Source: CBDBJQ01 sp965206405 (GTDB lineage: Bacteria; Pseudomonadota; Alphaproteobacteria; UBA8366). From it: a stretch of DNA of 64,000 bases. The translations under genes were made by a program, and so were the position numbers. The DNA lies in NCBI GenBank assembly GCA_965206405.1, contig CBDBJQ010000006.1:2232001-2296000 (forward strand), given 5' to 3'. Below, piece by piece: positions 51,535-60,549 of the stretch (position 1 is its first letter; each line of letters starts with the position of its first letter). The notes below the pieces were generated by a model. It did no database searches and was not told where the DNA came from. It saw nothing but the letters and a program-made list of their open reading frames with translations.

Positions 51535-51554
51535 AGATTTCCTGCGTATTCGGG
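51461..51554 (-). mobile_element. 94-bp mini-element: isolated IS1380-type right end
   Basis: Starts CCCGGATATTTCATGAA next to TTAA, and ends GCGTATTCGGG next to CTAG. The second border coincides with an internal CCCGAATAC sequence present in all copies, which resembles the true left terminal repeat (CCCGAATATTTC). The unit may be a truncated relic or a short derivative made from a cryptic end. It sits 33 bp after the prfC stop. Confidence 0.6.
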
Positions 51555-51587
51555 CTAGAAGACCCCAGCCCGATCTCGATGCCGGTG

Positions 51588-53261
51588 TTATTGCCCGCCT
51601 TTTGCTTCCCGGATCTTCAGGAACCGGATGTCGGGCCATTCCTTTTCGGCGGTCTCGAGGTGCCAGGTATTGCGTGCCAGAAATACCGGAGTGCCTTCGT
51701 GATCCTCGGCAAGGCTCGCTTCGTTGGCGTTGCGAAATCCGGTGATTGTCTGCGGGTCCTCTGCCTCCAGCCAGCGTGCAGTCAGCAGCGAGCACGGCTC
51801 GAAACGGACCGGAATGTCGTATTCGGTGCGTATGCGATCGGCCAGAACATCGAACTGAAGCGCTCCGACAACGCCGACAATCCAGTCAGGGGCAAGCCGG
51901 GGACGGAACACCCTGGCCGCTCCCTCCTCGGCAATCTGCAGCAGCGCCCGGCCAAGATGCTTGGCTTTCATCGGATCGACCGGCCGCACCGTCTGCATCA
52001 GTTCCGGCGCGAAGGATGGGATGCCCGGGAAGGCAATCTCCTCGCCTTCGGACAGCGCGTCGCCGATCCGCAGGTTGCCGTGGTTGGGAATGCCGATGAT
52101 ATCCCCCGGCCACGCCTCTTCGGCGAGCGACCGATCCCGGGCCAGGAACAGCACCGGATTGTGGATGCCGATCGTCTTGCCGCTGCGTACGTGCCGCAGC
52201 TTCATGCCGCGCCGAAACCGACCCGAGCAGAGACGAAGAAAGGCGATGCGGTCACGATGACGGGCATCCATGTTGGCCTGCACCTTGAAGACGAAGCCGG
52301 TCACCTTCTCCTCCGCCGGTACGACCAGGCGCGAGGCGGCGCGTTGCGGCAATGGTGGCGGCGCGTACCGGACCAGGCCATCGAGAAGTTCGCGCACGCC
52401 GAAATTGTTCAGGGCGCTGCCGAAGTACACCGGCGTCATATGGCCGTCACAATAGGCCTCGGGACGGAACTCCGGGCACAGACCGCGCGCCATCTCTGCC
52501 TCGCTGCGCAGGCGGTCAAGTGCATCCTCCGGCAACAAGCCGGCGAGCGCCGGATCGTCGAGACCCTTGCAGACAACGCCTTCTTCCGGTGTATCCGCCT
52601 TGGAACGCCCGGTCAGCAGAAGCCTTTCGCCGATAATATCGTAACAGCCAAGAAAGTTCCGGCCCATGCCGATCGGCCATGAGACGGGCGTTACATCAAG
52701 CGCCAGAGTCTGTTCGATCTCGTCGAGCAGGGCGAACGGCTCCTGCGCTTCCCGGTCGAACTTGTTGACGAAGGTCATGATCGGGATATCGCGCAGCCGA
52801 CAAACTTCGAACAGCTTGCGTGTCTGCTGCTCGATGCCACGCGCCGCATCGAGAACCATCACCGCAGAATCGACGGCCGACAGGGTGCGGTAGGTGTCCT
52901 CGCTAAAATCCTCGTGGCCGGGTGTGTCGAGCAGGTTGAAGGTGCAGCCGCCATACGCGAACGTCATGACCGATACGGTCACGGAAATGCCGCGCTCACG
53001 CTCGACCTTCATCCAGTCAGAACGGGCGCGACGCCGGTCTCCGCGCGCCTTGACTGCGCCGGCCATCTGGACCGCTCCGCCGAACAGCAGGAGCTTTTCC
53101 GTCAGGGTGGTTTTGCCGGCGTCGGGGTGGGAAATAATGGCGAAGGTTCTGCGGCTGGCGCCCTCGCCCGCCAGCGCCCTCGCCGGTGTCCCTGACCCGG
53201 ACTCTGCACTTCCGGACCCGGCTTCTCCCGCAGCCCCGACCGCTGTAGCCTTCTCCGGCAT
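51588..53261 (-). CDS. prfC: Peptide chain release factor 3
   Basis: 557 residues from MPEKATAVG. GTPase motifs: G1 SHPDAGKTTLTEKLL, G3 LLDTPGHEDFSEDTYRTL, G4 TFVNKFDREAQEP. Domain II/III follow, with the RF3-type C-terminus (LAEDHEGTPVFLARN, PDIRFLKIRE). RF3 releases RF1/RF2 from the ribosome after termination. About 25 N-terminal residues are Gly/Ala/Ser-rich and not typical. The frame is open further upstream, but only this start fits the family. Confidence 0.96.
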   Translation of the reverse strand: MPEKATAVGAAGEAGSGSAESGSGTPARALAGEGASRRTFAIISHPDAGKTTLTEKLLLFGGAVQMAGAVKARGDRRRARSDWMKVERERGISVTVSVMTFAYGGCTFNLLDTPGHEDFSEDTYRTLSAVDSAVMVLDAARGIEQQTRKLFEVCRLRDIPIMTFVNKFDREAQEPFALLDEIEQTLALDVTPVSWPIGMGRNFLGCYDIIGERLLLTGRSKADTPEEGVVCKGLDDPALAGLLPEDALDRLRSEAEMARGLCPEFRPEAYCDGHMTPVYFGSALNNFGVRELLDGLVRYAPPPLPQRAASRLVVPAEEKVTGFVFKVQANMDARHRDRIAFLRLCSGRFRRGMKLRHVRSGKTIGIHNPVLFLARDRSLAEEAWPGDIIGIPNHGNLRIGDALSEGEEIAFPGIPSFAPELMQTVRPVDPMKAKHLGRALLQIAEEGAARVFRPRLAPDWIVGVVGALQFDVLADRIRTEYDIPVRFEPCSLLTARWLEAEDPQTITGFRNANEASLAEDHEGTPVFLARNTWHLETAEKEWPDIRFLKIREAKGGQ

Positions 53262-53402
53262 CGAAATCCCCTGTTGCGCCCGCAAGCGATTTGGGCACAC
53301 AATGATGCCCTGCATGCTGACATGCATGGACGTTTTGCATCTGCGCATCCCATGGGCCGCCCACATGCCGGTGCGTTTGAGGAATACGAGATTGGCACCG
53401 CC

Positions 53403-53762
53403 ATGAGCGCCAGCAACGACATAGACGCCGCCGAGATAAGGGCGCAACTTCTCACGCGCCAGACGGAACTGCAACGCCTTGTCGAAGCGCATCGGGCGGA
53501 CGCCAGGCCTGTCGAGTACGACCAGACACAGGTCGGAAGGTTGTCGCGGATGGACGACATCCAGAACAAGGAGATGTCGGCCGAGACCATGCGTCGCCGC
53601 GAACTCGAGCTGAACCGCATCGGCGCCGCCCTCAGGCGTATCGAGGAGGGCGAGTACGGCTACTGTAGCAATTGCGGCGAGAAAATCGGCAGCAAGAGGA
53701 TCGAGAGCGATCCCTCGATCGCGACCTGCATCGACTGCGCCCGCAGGCGCACCGACCTGTAG
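53403..53762 (+). CDS. DksA/TraR-family zinc-finger protein
   Basis: 119 residues. An N-terminal coiled coil (RAQLLTRQTELQRLVEAH, RRRELELNRIGAALRRIEEG) is followed by a C4 zinc finger, YCSNCGEKIG ... CIDC. Shorter than canonical DksA (about 150), closer to DksA-like or TraR-type regulators that bind the RNA polymerase secondary channel with or without ppGpp. The acidic tip residues are less clear (YDQTQVGRLSRMDD). Diverges from prfC. Confidence 0.9.
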   Translation: MSASNDIDAAEIRAQLLTRQTELQRLVEAHRADARPVEYDQTQVGRLSRMDDIQNKEMSAETMRRRELELNRIGAALRRIEEGEYGYCSNCGEKIGSKRIESDPSIATCIDCARRRTDL

Positions 53763-53887
53763 CCCCCGCTTTTGCCACCCTCCCCTTTTAGCCACCTTGG
53801 CCGACGCATTGGACGACCGGCACCACCTCCTGCCCATCCGGCTCTTGCCTATCCGGCATCGACCGCGCCGGCACGGGATACGCCGGT

Positions 53888-54730
53888 ATGGGTGCCGATA
53901 TCAGCGTAGCCATGAGTACGGCCATGAGCGCTGATATGGGCACAGCTCTCGTCACTGGCGGTGCGCGGCGGATCGGTGCGGCAATATGCCGCGGGCTAGC
54001 AGCAGACGGCTGGCGCGTCCTCATCCACTGCAACACCTCGCTCGCCGAAGCCGGAAATCTGGCCTCGGAACTGCGCAACAGCGGCTGCACAGCAGATACG
54101 GTGACTTGCGATCTCAGCGATGCCCGGGCAGTCGATGCCCTGATCCCGCGCTGCGTCGAGATCGCGGGACCGGTCAAGCTCCTGGTCAACAACGCCGCCA
54201 TGTTCGAGCCTGACTGGCTGGACGACATCAGCGAGGATGGCTGGCAGGCTCATATTGACGTGAACCTGCGGGCGCCCGTGATGTTGATGAAGCACTTTGC
54301 CGCCGCGCTTCCGGAAAGCGCAACCGGATGTGTCGTCAACATTCTCGACAACAAGGTGGTCAGCCCGAACCCGGATTATTTCTCCTATTCGATCGCCAAA
54401 TACGCCCTCAAGGGGGCGACCGAGATGGCGGCAATGGCAATGGCGCCGCGTATCCGGGTTTGTGGCGTCGCACCGGGGTTGACCGTTCTCAGTGGCGACC
54501 AGACGCCGGAAGCCTTCGGCCGTGACGCCCGCAGAAACCTTCTTTCAGAGCCAAGCTCGCCCGAGGAAGTCGCCAATGCCGTGCGCTATGTTGCCAGCGC
54601 CCGGATGTTCAACGGGCAAGTGCTCATCATCGACGGCGGACAGACGCTGATGCGGCTGCCGCGGGATGTGGCGTTTCTCGGGGAATCTTCCGATGGGGAA
54701 TCTTCCGATGGGGAATCTTCCGATGGCTAG
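53888..54730 (+). CDS. SDR-family oxidoreductase (FolM-like dihydromonapterin reductase)
   Basis: 280 residues if started at 53888; ATGs at 53912, 53924 and 53936 are also in frame, and the fold begins at MGTALVTGGARRIG (53936). NAD(P)-binding TGGARRIG, NNAAMFEPD, and the active-site YSIAKYALKGA. Its position directly before folB and the GVAPGLT stretch suggest a FolM-type pteridine reductase acting in folate or tetrahydromonapterin synthesis. The C-terminus carries GESSD repeated three times from a 15-bp DNA repeat; it overlaps the folB start. Confidence 0.85.
   Translation: MGADISVAMSTAMSADMGTALVTGGARRIGAAICRGLAADGWRVLIHCNTSLAEAGNLASELRNSGCTADTVTCDLSDARAVDALIPRCVEIAGPVKLLVNNAAMFEPDWLDDISEDGWQAHIDVNLRAPVMLMKHFAAALPESATGCVVNILDNKVVSPNPDYFSYSIAKYALKGATEMAAMAMAPRIRVCGVAPGLTVLSGDQTPEAFGRDARRNLLSEPSSPEEVANAVRYVASARMFNGQVLIIDGGQTLMRLPRDVAFLGESSDGESSDGESSDG
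54680..54724. repeat. 15-bp tandem array (3 units) at the SDR-folB junction
   Basis: Three exact units of ggggaatcttccgat. In the SDR frame each adds GESSD; in the folB frame each adds an in-frame ATG (MGNLP). Confidence 0.93.
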
Positions 54731-55109
54731 GGCGGCGACACCCTGCCACCGTCGCATCGTGCTCGAGGATCTGGAGATCCTTGTGCAGATCGGAATCTAC
54801 GCGGCAGAGCGCCAGGCGCCGCAGCGCGTTCTGATCGACGCAACTCTCGAGATTGCCGAGGACAACCCCGACTGGGGCAGCGACCACATCGGGAACATTC
54901 TCGATTATGACTTTCTGTACAGGGGTATCCTCGATCTTGTCTCCGGACGGCGTTTCAACCTCCAGGAAACCCTGTGTGCGGAGATCATGGCAATGTGCCT
55001 CGCCCGCAGCGAGGTCGCCGGCGCCCGGATCCGGACCCGCAAACCCGATATTTACCCGAATTGCACCGGCATTGGCGTCGAGATGGAATACTCCAAGCAG
55101 GACAAGTAG
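54723..55109 (+). CDS. folB: Dihydroneopterin aldolase family protein
   Basis: 128 residues. LEDLEILVQIGIYAAERQAPQ is the typical FolB N-terminus with the substrate region; LDYDFLYRGILDLVSG and ETLCAEIMAMCL follow, then RTRKPDIYPNCTGIGVEME. It converts dihydroneopterin to hydroxymethyl-dihydropterin in folate synthesis. The start chosen is the last of four in-frame ATGs (54666-region frame), overlapping the SDR stop by 8 bp; the earlier ones lie in the 15-bp array. Confidence 0.88.
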   Translation: MARAATPCHRRIVLEDLEILVQIGIYAAERQAPQRVLIDATLEIAEDNPDWGSDHIGNILDYDFLYRGILDLVSGRRFNLQETLCAEIMAMCLARSEVAGARIRTRKPDIYPNCTGIGVEMEYSKQDK

Positions 55110-55201
55110 GGATTGCGCCCCAAATTAGGAATCGCGCCCCAAGTCAGGGGTTGCATCCCGGCGCCCCGTGCAACTGACGCCTTTATATCAGGAGAACACC
55201 A

Positions 55202-56080
55202 ATGCCCCATGCGACAACCGATGATGGTGTCAATCTCTATTACGAGGAAACCGGGGATGGATTCCCGATCGTCTTCGTTCACGAATTCGCCGACGATTTC
55301 CGGGCCTGGGAGCCGCAGATGCAGCATTTCGGGCGCAACTACCGTTGCATCGCCTTCAACGCCCGGGGCTTTCCGCCTTCCGACGTGCCCGAGCATTTGG
55401 AACAGTACAGCCAGCTGCGGGCGGCCGAGGACATCCGCGACGTCATCCGCCATCTCACCATCGACAAGGCGCATATCGTCGGTCTCTCCCAGGGCGGTTT
55501 CGCAACCCTGCATTTCGGGCTGAACTTCCCCGAGCTCGCACGCTCTCTCGTCGTTGCCGGATGCGGCTACGGCGCCGGTGGCGACCGCGAGCAGTGGGAG
55601 TCCGAAACCGACGAAACGGCCGACAAGTTCGAGAACAAGGGCGTCGAGGCGGTCGGCGCCCAGTACACTGTCGGCCCGACCCGGGTGCAATACCAGAACA
55701 AGGATCCCCGGGGTTTCGAAGCATTCGTGCGCCGCTTCAACGAACATTCCCCGATCGGCAGCGCCAATACCATGCGCGGCGTCCAGCGCAACCGCCCCTC
55801 CCTCTACGATCTGCGCGAGGGAATGGCCGCCATGCACGTCCCCACCTTCATCGTGACCGGTGACGAGGACGAACCCTGTCTCGATCCAAACGTGATGATG
55901 AAGCGGACGATCCCCTCCTCATGGCTCGCGATGCTTCCGGCCTCGGGCCACGGCATCAATCTCGAGGAGCCGGATCTATTCAACAGTCTGATTCAGAAGT
56001 TTCTCACCGCGGTGGAAACCGGCGGCTTTCGCGAGCGGGATCCACGCTCGATCGGCAAGAGCATAACCGGCTTGCGCTAG
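55202..56080 (+). CDS. Alpha/beta-fold hydrolase
   Basis: 292 residues. GGAGAA precedes the ATG. Features: FVHEFADDFRAWEPQ, FNARGFPPSDVPEH, nucleophile in HIVGLSQGGFATLHF (GLSQG), catalytic Asp region VTGDEDEPC, and catalytic His in PASGHGINLEEP. Substrate unknown; not obviously a haloalkane dehalogenase or epoxide hydrolase. Convergent with the CoA-lyase gene. Confidence 0.88.
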   Translation: MPHATTDDGVNLYYEETGDGFPIVFVHEFADDFRAWEPQMQHFGRNYRCIAFNARGFPPSDVPEHLEQYSQLRAAEDIRDVIRHLTIDKAHIVGLSQGGFATLHFGLNFPELARSLVVAGCGYGAGGDREQWESETDETADKFENKGVEAVGAQYTVGPTRVQYQNKDPRGFEAFVRRFNEHSPIGSANTMRGVQRNRPSLYDLREGMAAMHVPTFIVTGDEDEPCLDPNVMMKRTIPSSWLAMLPASGHGINLEEPDLFNSLIQKFLTAVETGGFRERDPRSIGKSITGLR

Positions 56081-56185
56081 ACCCGGCCCGCTTTCTCCAA
56101 CAGCACCGGGGCAGCCTAACATCGCCGGGATGCCTGACATTGCCGAGCCCCCTTGGCACCGCCGGGCCGACAGAGGCGGCGAGGA

Positions 56186-57130
56186 TCAGCGGCCCTCGCG
56201 GGCCCTGATGCGGGCGCATTTCTCGAGCAGACGCTCGGCGCGGATGACAACCGGAACGTCAATCATCTTGCCGTCATGAGCGAAGGAGCCGCGACCGTCG
56301 CGCTCGGCCTCGTCCCAAGCATCGACGATTTCGCGCGCCTTCGTCTCCTGTTCCTGTGAGGGCGTGAATCCTTCGTTCAGCATCGCCACCAACGCCGGAT
56401 GGATGCAGGATGCCCCCTCGAAACCGAAACGGGCGGACTTCGCGATCATTGCCTGATAGGCGTCATGGTCGGAGAAATCGGCCACTGTGCCGATGATGCC
56501 GAGTGGCAGAATCCCCGCCGCACGGGCGGCGATGATCGACTGTTGCTTGGGAAACAGCATCGTTTCAGGGTCCGGCTGCATTCCGAGATCGAGCGCGAAG
56601 TCCTCGCCGCCGAGAGCCAGGGCGACGACACGCGGATGGGCGGCGGCGATCTCGCGCATTTCATGAAAGGCCGCGGCTGTTTCGACCATGGCAAGGAATT
56701 TCGTATAACCCGGCGTCATGCCGCGCTCGCGTTCGAGCACATCCACCAGTTCGGCAAGCAGGCGCACATGCCCAGGACCGTTGCACTTTGGCAAAGCCAG
56801 GGCAGCAATGCGCGGTGAAACGCAGGCCTCGATATCGCGAACGGCATGGCCCAAGGGTTGATTGATTCGGACGACGATGTCCGCGCCGCTGCGGGATGCG
56901 GATTCCGCCGCCTCCTGCACCAGGCCTCGCGCCGTCGCCTTTTCTCCCTCGGGAACGCTGTCCTCAAGATCCAGCTGGACCGCATCGGCACCGCGTGTGT
57001 GAGCCTTGTCAACGTAACGGGGCACGTTTACCGGCACATAGAGAAGCGAGCGCCATACCGGAGGCGCGGGCTGGTTTTCCATCACACCCACTTCCGCTCC
57101 GGCATCCGTGTTTCTGGCTCCGGTATCCAT
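56186..57130 (-). CDS. HpcH/HpaI-CitE-type CoA ester lyase
   Basis: 314 residues from MDTGARNTD, with AGGAGAG before the ATG. Features: RSLLYVPVNVPRYVDKAHTRG, AVQLDLEDSVPEGEKA (metal Glu/Asp), ALPKCNGPGHVRLL, ALGGEDFALDLGM and GASCIHPALVAMLNEGFTP. The family cleaves malyl-, citramalyl- or citryl-CoA-like esters. Directly downstream of a CoA-transferase gene, which could supply the CoA ester. Confidence 0.9.
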   Translation of the reverse strand: MDTGARNTDAGAEVGVMENQPAPPVWRSLLYVPVNVPRYVDKAHTRGADAVQLDLEDSVPEGEKATARGLVQEAAESASRSGADIVVRINQPLGHAVRDIEACVSPRIAALALPKCNGPGHVRLLAELVDVLERERGMTPGYTKFLAMVETAAAFHEMREIAAAHPRVVALALGGEDFALDLGMQPDPETMLFPKQQSIIAARAAGILPLGIIGTVADFSDHDAYQAMIAKSARFGFEGASCIHPALVAMLNEGFTPSQEQETKAREIVDAWDEAERDGRGSFAHDGKMIDVPVVIRAERLLEKCARIRAREGR

Positions 57131-57210
57131 CGCTGTCTCTCCTGTCTGTTCCCAGCCACGTGGCATCCTGCCGACAGATGCCCCCGACACGGTATTCGCT
57201 ACGCAGTATT

Positions 57211-57252
57211 CCCTAGACGGCGTTCCCTAGACGGCGTTCCCTAGACGGTGTT
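57211..57252. repeat. 14-bp tandem array (3 units) between CoA-transferase and CoA-lyase genes
   Basis: Unit ccctagacggcgtt occurs three times (last with one change), ending two bases before the CoA-transferase stop on the minus strand. Confidence 0.9.
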
Positions 57253-57254
57253 CG

Positions 57255-58535
57255 CTACACGACGCCCCGGCGCCGCAGATCCTTAAGCGCGGCCACGTCG
57301 ATGCCGAGGCCACCAAGAATTTCCGCATTGTGCTCGCCCATCTCCGGCGCCGGAAGGCGAAATCCGCCAGGTGTGCCCGACAGCCGAGGGATAACGTTGT
57401 GCATCGGTACCGTCCCCATCTCGGCGTCGGGCAAATCGACGAGAATCTCGCGTTCGCGGAAATGCACATCCTCGACGATCTGCGAGATGTCGTATATCGG
57501 CCCGGCAGTGATGCCCTCGCGCCGGAACACCTCGAGGTTCTCGTCGAGATCGCGCTCGGCGATCCAGGCACCGACGATGGCATCAACCTCATCCCGGCGG
57601 GCGATCCGGTCGGCATTGGTGCGGAAACGCGGATCCTCGATCATGTCGGCCCGGCCGATGACACGGAACAGGCGTTCAGCCATGGTTTGGATCGATCCGG
57701 AGATCGCCACATAGCCGCCGTCACGCGTCCTGTAGGCGTTGCGGGGCGAGGTCGTCGTCGAGCCGCTCCCGACGCGCTCGGGCACTCTACCGGTCACCTT
57801 GTAGGCCGCCGCCTGCGAGCCGAGAATCGAAAACACCGGCTCCAGTAGCGACAAATCGATGATTTGGCCCTGGCCTTTGCGCACCTCTTTTTCGCGAAGC
57901 GCGACCAGGACCGCCATGGCGCCGTAGAGTCCTGCCACCATGTCGGCCAGGGCCAATGGCGGCAGCACCGGAACCCGATCGGAAAAACCGTTGCGGGCAG
58001 CAAAGCCGGACATCGCCTCGACCACCGTGCCGAAACCGCCATGGGCGCTGTAGGGGCCAGTCTGCCCGAAGCCGGTGACCCGAACGATCACCAGATCCGG
58101 ATTGCGCGCGTGCAGCGCTTCAGGCCCGATGCCCATTTCCTCAATGCGACCAGGGCGCATGTTCTCGACAAAGACATCCGCCGTTTCGGCCAGCTGCAGC
58201 ACCAGGTCAATGGCTTCCGGCTCGCGGAAGTTCAGGCTCACGCTCTTCTTGTTGCGGGCGTAAGTCTTCCAGTTGGTCGCGACGTCGCTTTCGCGCCAAG
58301 CCCGCAGGGGATCGCCTCGTGGTAGCATCTCGAGCTTGATGATCTCGGCGCCGAAATCCGCAAGCTGCAGGGTGAGCATGTTGCCGGCGACAAGCCGGGT
58401 CATATCGAGCACGCGGATGCCGTCAAGCGGTCCCGTGGCGTCAGCGTCGAACTGTCTGGCGGCGAATTCCATTCGCTTTTCCGCGTCCCCGGCCATCGCA
58501 TCCCCGGCCATCGCGTTCCCGGCCGCCTCCCGCAC
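57255..58535 (-). CDS. CaiB/BaiF family CoA-transferase (class III), third paralogue
   Basis: 426 residues. Features: GIRVLDMTRLVAGNMLTLQL, ADFGAEIIKLEM, ARNKKSVSLNFRE, the region GFGTVVEAMSGFA where many paralogues carry the catalytic Asp (Gly-Thr-Val here, so the Asp should be checked), and GEHNAEILGGLGID. The N-terminus has an AGDAMAGDA repeat. Three bases separate its start from the MBL gene stop, so both are in one operon with the CoA lyase. Confidence 0.88.
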   Translation of the reverse strand: MREAAGNAMAGDAMAGDAEKRMEFAARQFDADATGPLDGIRVLDMTRLVAGNMLTLQLADFGAEIIKLEMLPRGDPLRAWRESDVATNWKTYARNKKSVSLNFREPEAIDLVLQLAETADVFVENMRPGRIEEMGIGPEALHARNPDLVIVRVTGFGQTGPYSAHGGFGTVVEAMSGFAARNGFSDRVPVLPPLALADMVAGLYGAMAVLVALREKEVRKGQGQIIDLSLLEPVFSILGSQAAAYKVTGRVPERVGSGSTTTSPRNAYRTRDGGYVAISGSIQTMAERLFRVIGRADMIEDPRFRTNADRIARRDEVDAIVGAWIAERDLDENLEVFRREGITAGPIYDISQIVEDVHFREREILVDLPDAEMGTVPMHNVIPRLSGTPGGFRLPAPEMGEHNAEILGGLGIDVAALKDLRRRGVV

Positions 58536-58537
58536 GC

Positions 58538-59443
58538 TCAGTCGGCCGCCCGCGGGCCGGCGGTGTAGCGGCTGTCGGCTCCGGGCGCGCCCTCGCAGGC
58601 CACCCGCCCGTCCCCGACCATGTGGATAAGGTGCGAGAGCACCGACCGGCCAGCCGCCCGATGCAGGCCGGGATCGATATCGGCATACATCGCAACAACC
58701 ATTTCCGGGATCGTGTTCCGGCCGTCGGCCAACGCCGCCAGGATCTGGCGTTCGCGCCCCGCCCGGTGCCCGAGGAACGCCTCGACATGCAGATGCGGTG
58801 CGGTGATCGGCGGGCCGTGGGTAGGCCAGTAGATACTGTCCTCGCGGGCAAGCAGAAGGCGCAGGGAGGCGAGGTAGTCGCCCATATCGCCATCGGGCGG
58901 CGACACCACCGAGGTCGACCAGCCCATGACGTGATCGCCGGAGAACAGCGCCTTTTCCTCGCGCAACGCAAAGCAGAGATGGTTCGATGTGTGTCCCGGC
59001 GTGTGCACCGCCTCGGCGGTCCAGCTCCCGCCTTCGATCACATCACCATGGCCAACGACATGATCCGGCACGAAGTCCCAGTCGCCACCCTCCTCCACTG
59101 CCGGTGCGCCGCGTGCACCGCCATGCGGCCCGAAACCGTAGGTCGGCGCTCCTGTGATTCGCTTGAAGGGTGCGGCGGCCGGCGAATGGTCGAGATGGGT
59201 ATGGGTAATCAAGATGTGGGTTACGGTCTCCCCCTCGATCGCCTGGCACAACGCCTCGACATGCGCGTCATCGAGAGGCCCCGGATCGATGACCGCGACA
59301 TTGCCGTGCCCGAGGATGTAGGTGCCAGTGCCATGAAAGGTGAAGGCGGAGGGGTTGCGGGCGACGACACGCCGGATCAGCGGCGTCAGTTCGGCGACTG
59401 CGCCGTACTCGAACTCGATATCCCTGACGAAGGGAATGTCCAT
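58538..59443 (-). CDS. MBL-fold metallo-hydrolase (LACTB2-like)
   Basis: 301 residues. Metal motif ILITHTHLDHSPAAAPFK (HxHxDH), further His in VHTPGHTSNHLCF, and Asp in ALFSGDHVMGWSTSVVSPPD. A C-terminal winged-helix-like tail (VVAMYADIDPGLHRAAGRSV) is as in LACTB2-type enzymes, which hydrolyse thioesters or act on RNA. Operon position beside CoA-transferase and CoA lyase favours a thioesterase-type role. Confidence 0.87.
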   Translation of the reverse strand: MDIPFVRDIEFEYGAVAELTPLIRRVVARNPSAFTFHGTGTYILGHGNVAVIDPGPLDDAHVEALCQAIEGETVTHILITHTHLDHSPAAAPFKRITGAPTYGFGPHGGARGAPAVEEGGDWDFVPDHVVGHGDVIEGGSWTAEAVHTPGHTSNHLCFALREEKALFSGDHVMGWSTSVVSPPDGDMGDYLASLRLLLAREDSIYWPTHGPPITAPHLHVEAFLGHRAGRERQILAALADGRNTIPEMVVAMYADIDPGLHRAAGRSVLSHLIHMVGDGRVACEGAPGADSRYTAGPRAAD

Positions 59444-59621
59444 CAGACCCCACCCAATTTATCCAAATCCACCCGAAGGCGACCGGATCCGGCCCTCGCT
59501 TCGGGGCCCCGTGCTTCGGTGCAATGACGATAGGGCCATCGCCGCCGTCGCCAAGGCGACGGTGCCCGGCCCCGCCGAGTTTCGTTCAACCGCGCTGCGA
59601 TTACGCTATCAGCCGCAGTTG

Positions 59622-60416
59622 TCAGCCGTAGCTCGCACCGATGCTGTCGAGCGGGGATTTCTGGATGCCGTGGCTCGGGATCGGATAACGCAAGCCGTTC
59701 CGGCTCAGCGCCTCGAGGCCCTCGACTACCTGCGGCAGATAGCTCGGCGGAAGGGCGATCAGCATCTCGTCGTCCTGGACCCCGCCGAACTTCCGTTCCG
59801 CATAGCACGGGATAGACAGCGACGGCTGGCCGGTGGCAAGCGCATTGCCCCAGGAATCGGCGCAGGCGCTCTCGCCAACGCAGGTGAAGGTGTATTTGCG
59901 ATAGCCAGTATACTGAAGTCCGTTGACGAAGGTGATCATCTGGCCCGGTGTTGCATAGATCAGGCAGATGTCGGGGTTGTCGATACGGCCCGAGGTCAGC
60001 GGCGACACCGCAAGCGCCTCGTAGTCCCCATACGAGGCGCAGGACATCGCCGCCTGGTGGGCGGCGCTGTCCTCCAGTGTCCCGTACCAGACACCGTTCA
60101 TGCGCTCGCCGCTGAGCCATTCCTCGTCCGGCGGATGCAGACCGACGACGGCGCCGCACTGCGCACCCATCAGGTTCTCCATGGTGATGCCGATGGTCCA
60201 GCCGATCCACCGGCTCTGGCCGACGACCTGGTCGGTCGCAAGTTTCTCGTTCGGATCGGGCCGTCGGATGCGCGGCACCGCTTCCATCTCCGCCACCGTG
60301 CGAAACCGCTTCATGCCGACCGGCAGGGTCTTGAGCCGGAGATAGCGCTCGAGGGCTGCAACCAGCGCCTGGTAGTCATATTCGGTGGCGTCGTCCCAGC
60401 AATTTGGCTGCGTCAT
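59622..60416 (-). CDS. DUF169 family protein
   Basis: 264 residues from MTQPNCWDD. It contains LKTLPVGMKRF at the N-terminus, SRWIGWTIGITMENL, GDYEALAVSPL and YTFTCVGESACADSWGNALATGQ, consistent with DUF169 (ArCR-like) proteins. Function unknown; several cysteines (CASYGD, CVGESACAD) could bind a metal or cofactor. 178 bp upstream of the MBL gene, same strand; divergent from the gamma-glutamyltransferase gene. Confidence 0.85.
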   Translation of the reverse strand: MTQPNCWDDATEYDYQALVAALERYLRLKTLPVGMKRFRTVAEMEAVPRIRRPDPNEKLATDQVVGQSRWIGWTIGITMENLMGAQCGAVVGLHPPDEEWLSGERMNGVWYGTLEDSAAHQAAMSCASYGDYEALAVSPLTSGRIDNPDICLIYATPGQMITFVNGLQYTGYRKYTFTCVGESACADSWGNALATGQPSLSIPCYAERKFGGVQDDEMLIALPPSYLPQVVEGLEALSRNGLRYPIPSHGIQKSPLDSIGASYG

Positions 60417-60549
60417 GACGTTATTCCTTCTCTGGATCCGCTTTCGCATCCGAGCCTAGCAGGCTGGCGCCCGGTTGTCCGGCCCCCCATCCGCCGATAA
60501 AGTTCACGATCCCTCCGGGAATCGCCCCGCAACCGCCGAAAGCCCCGCG

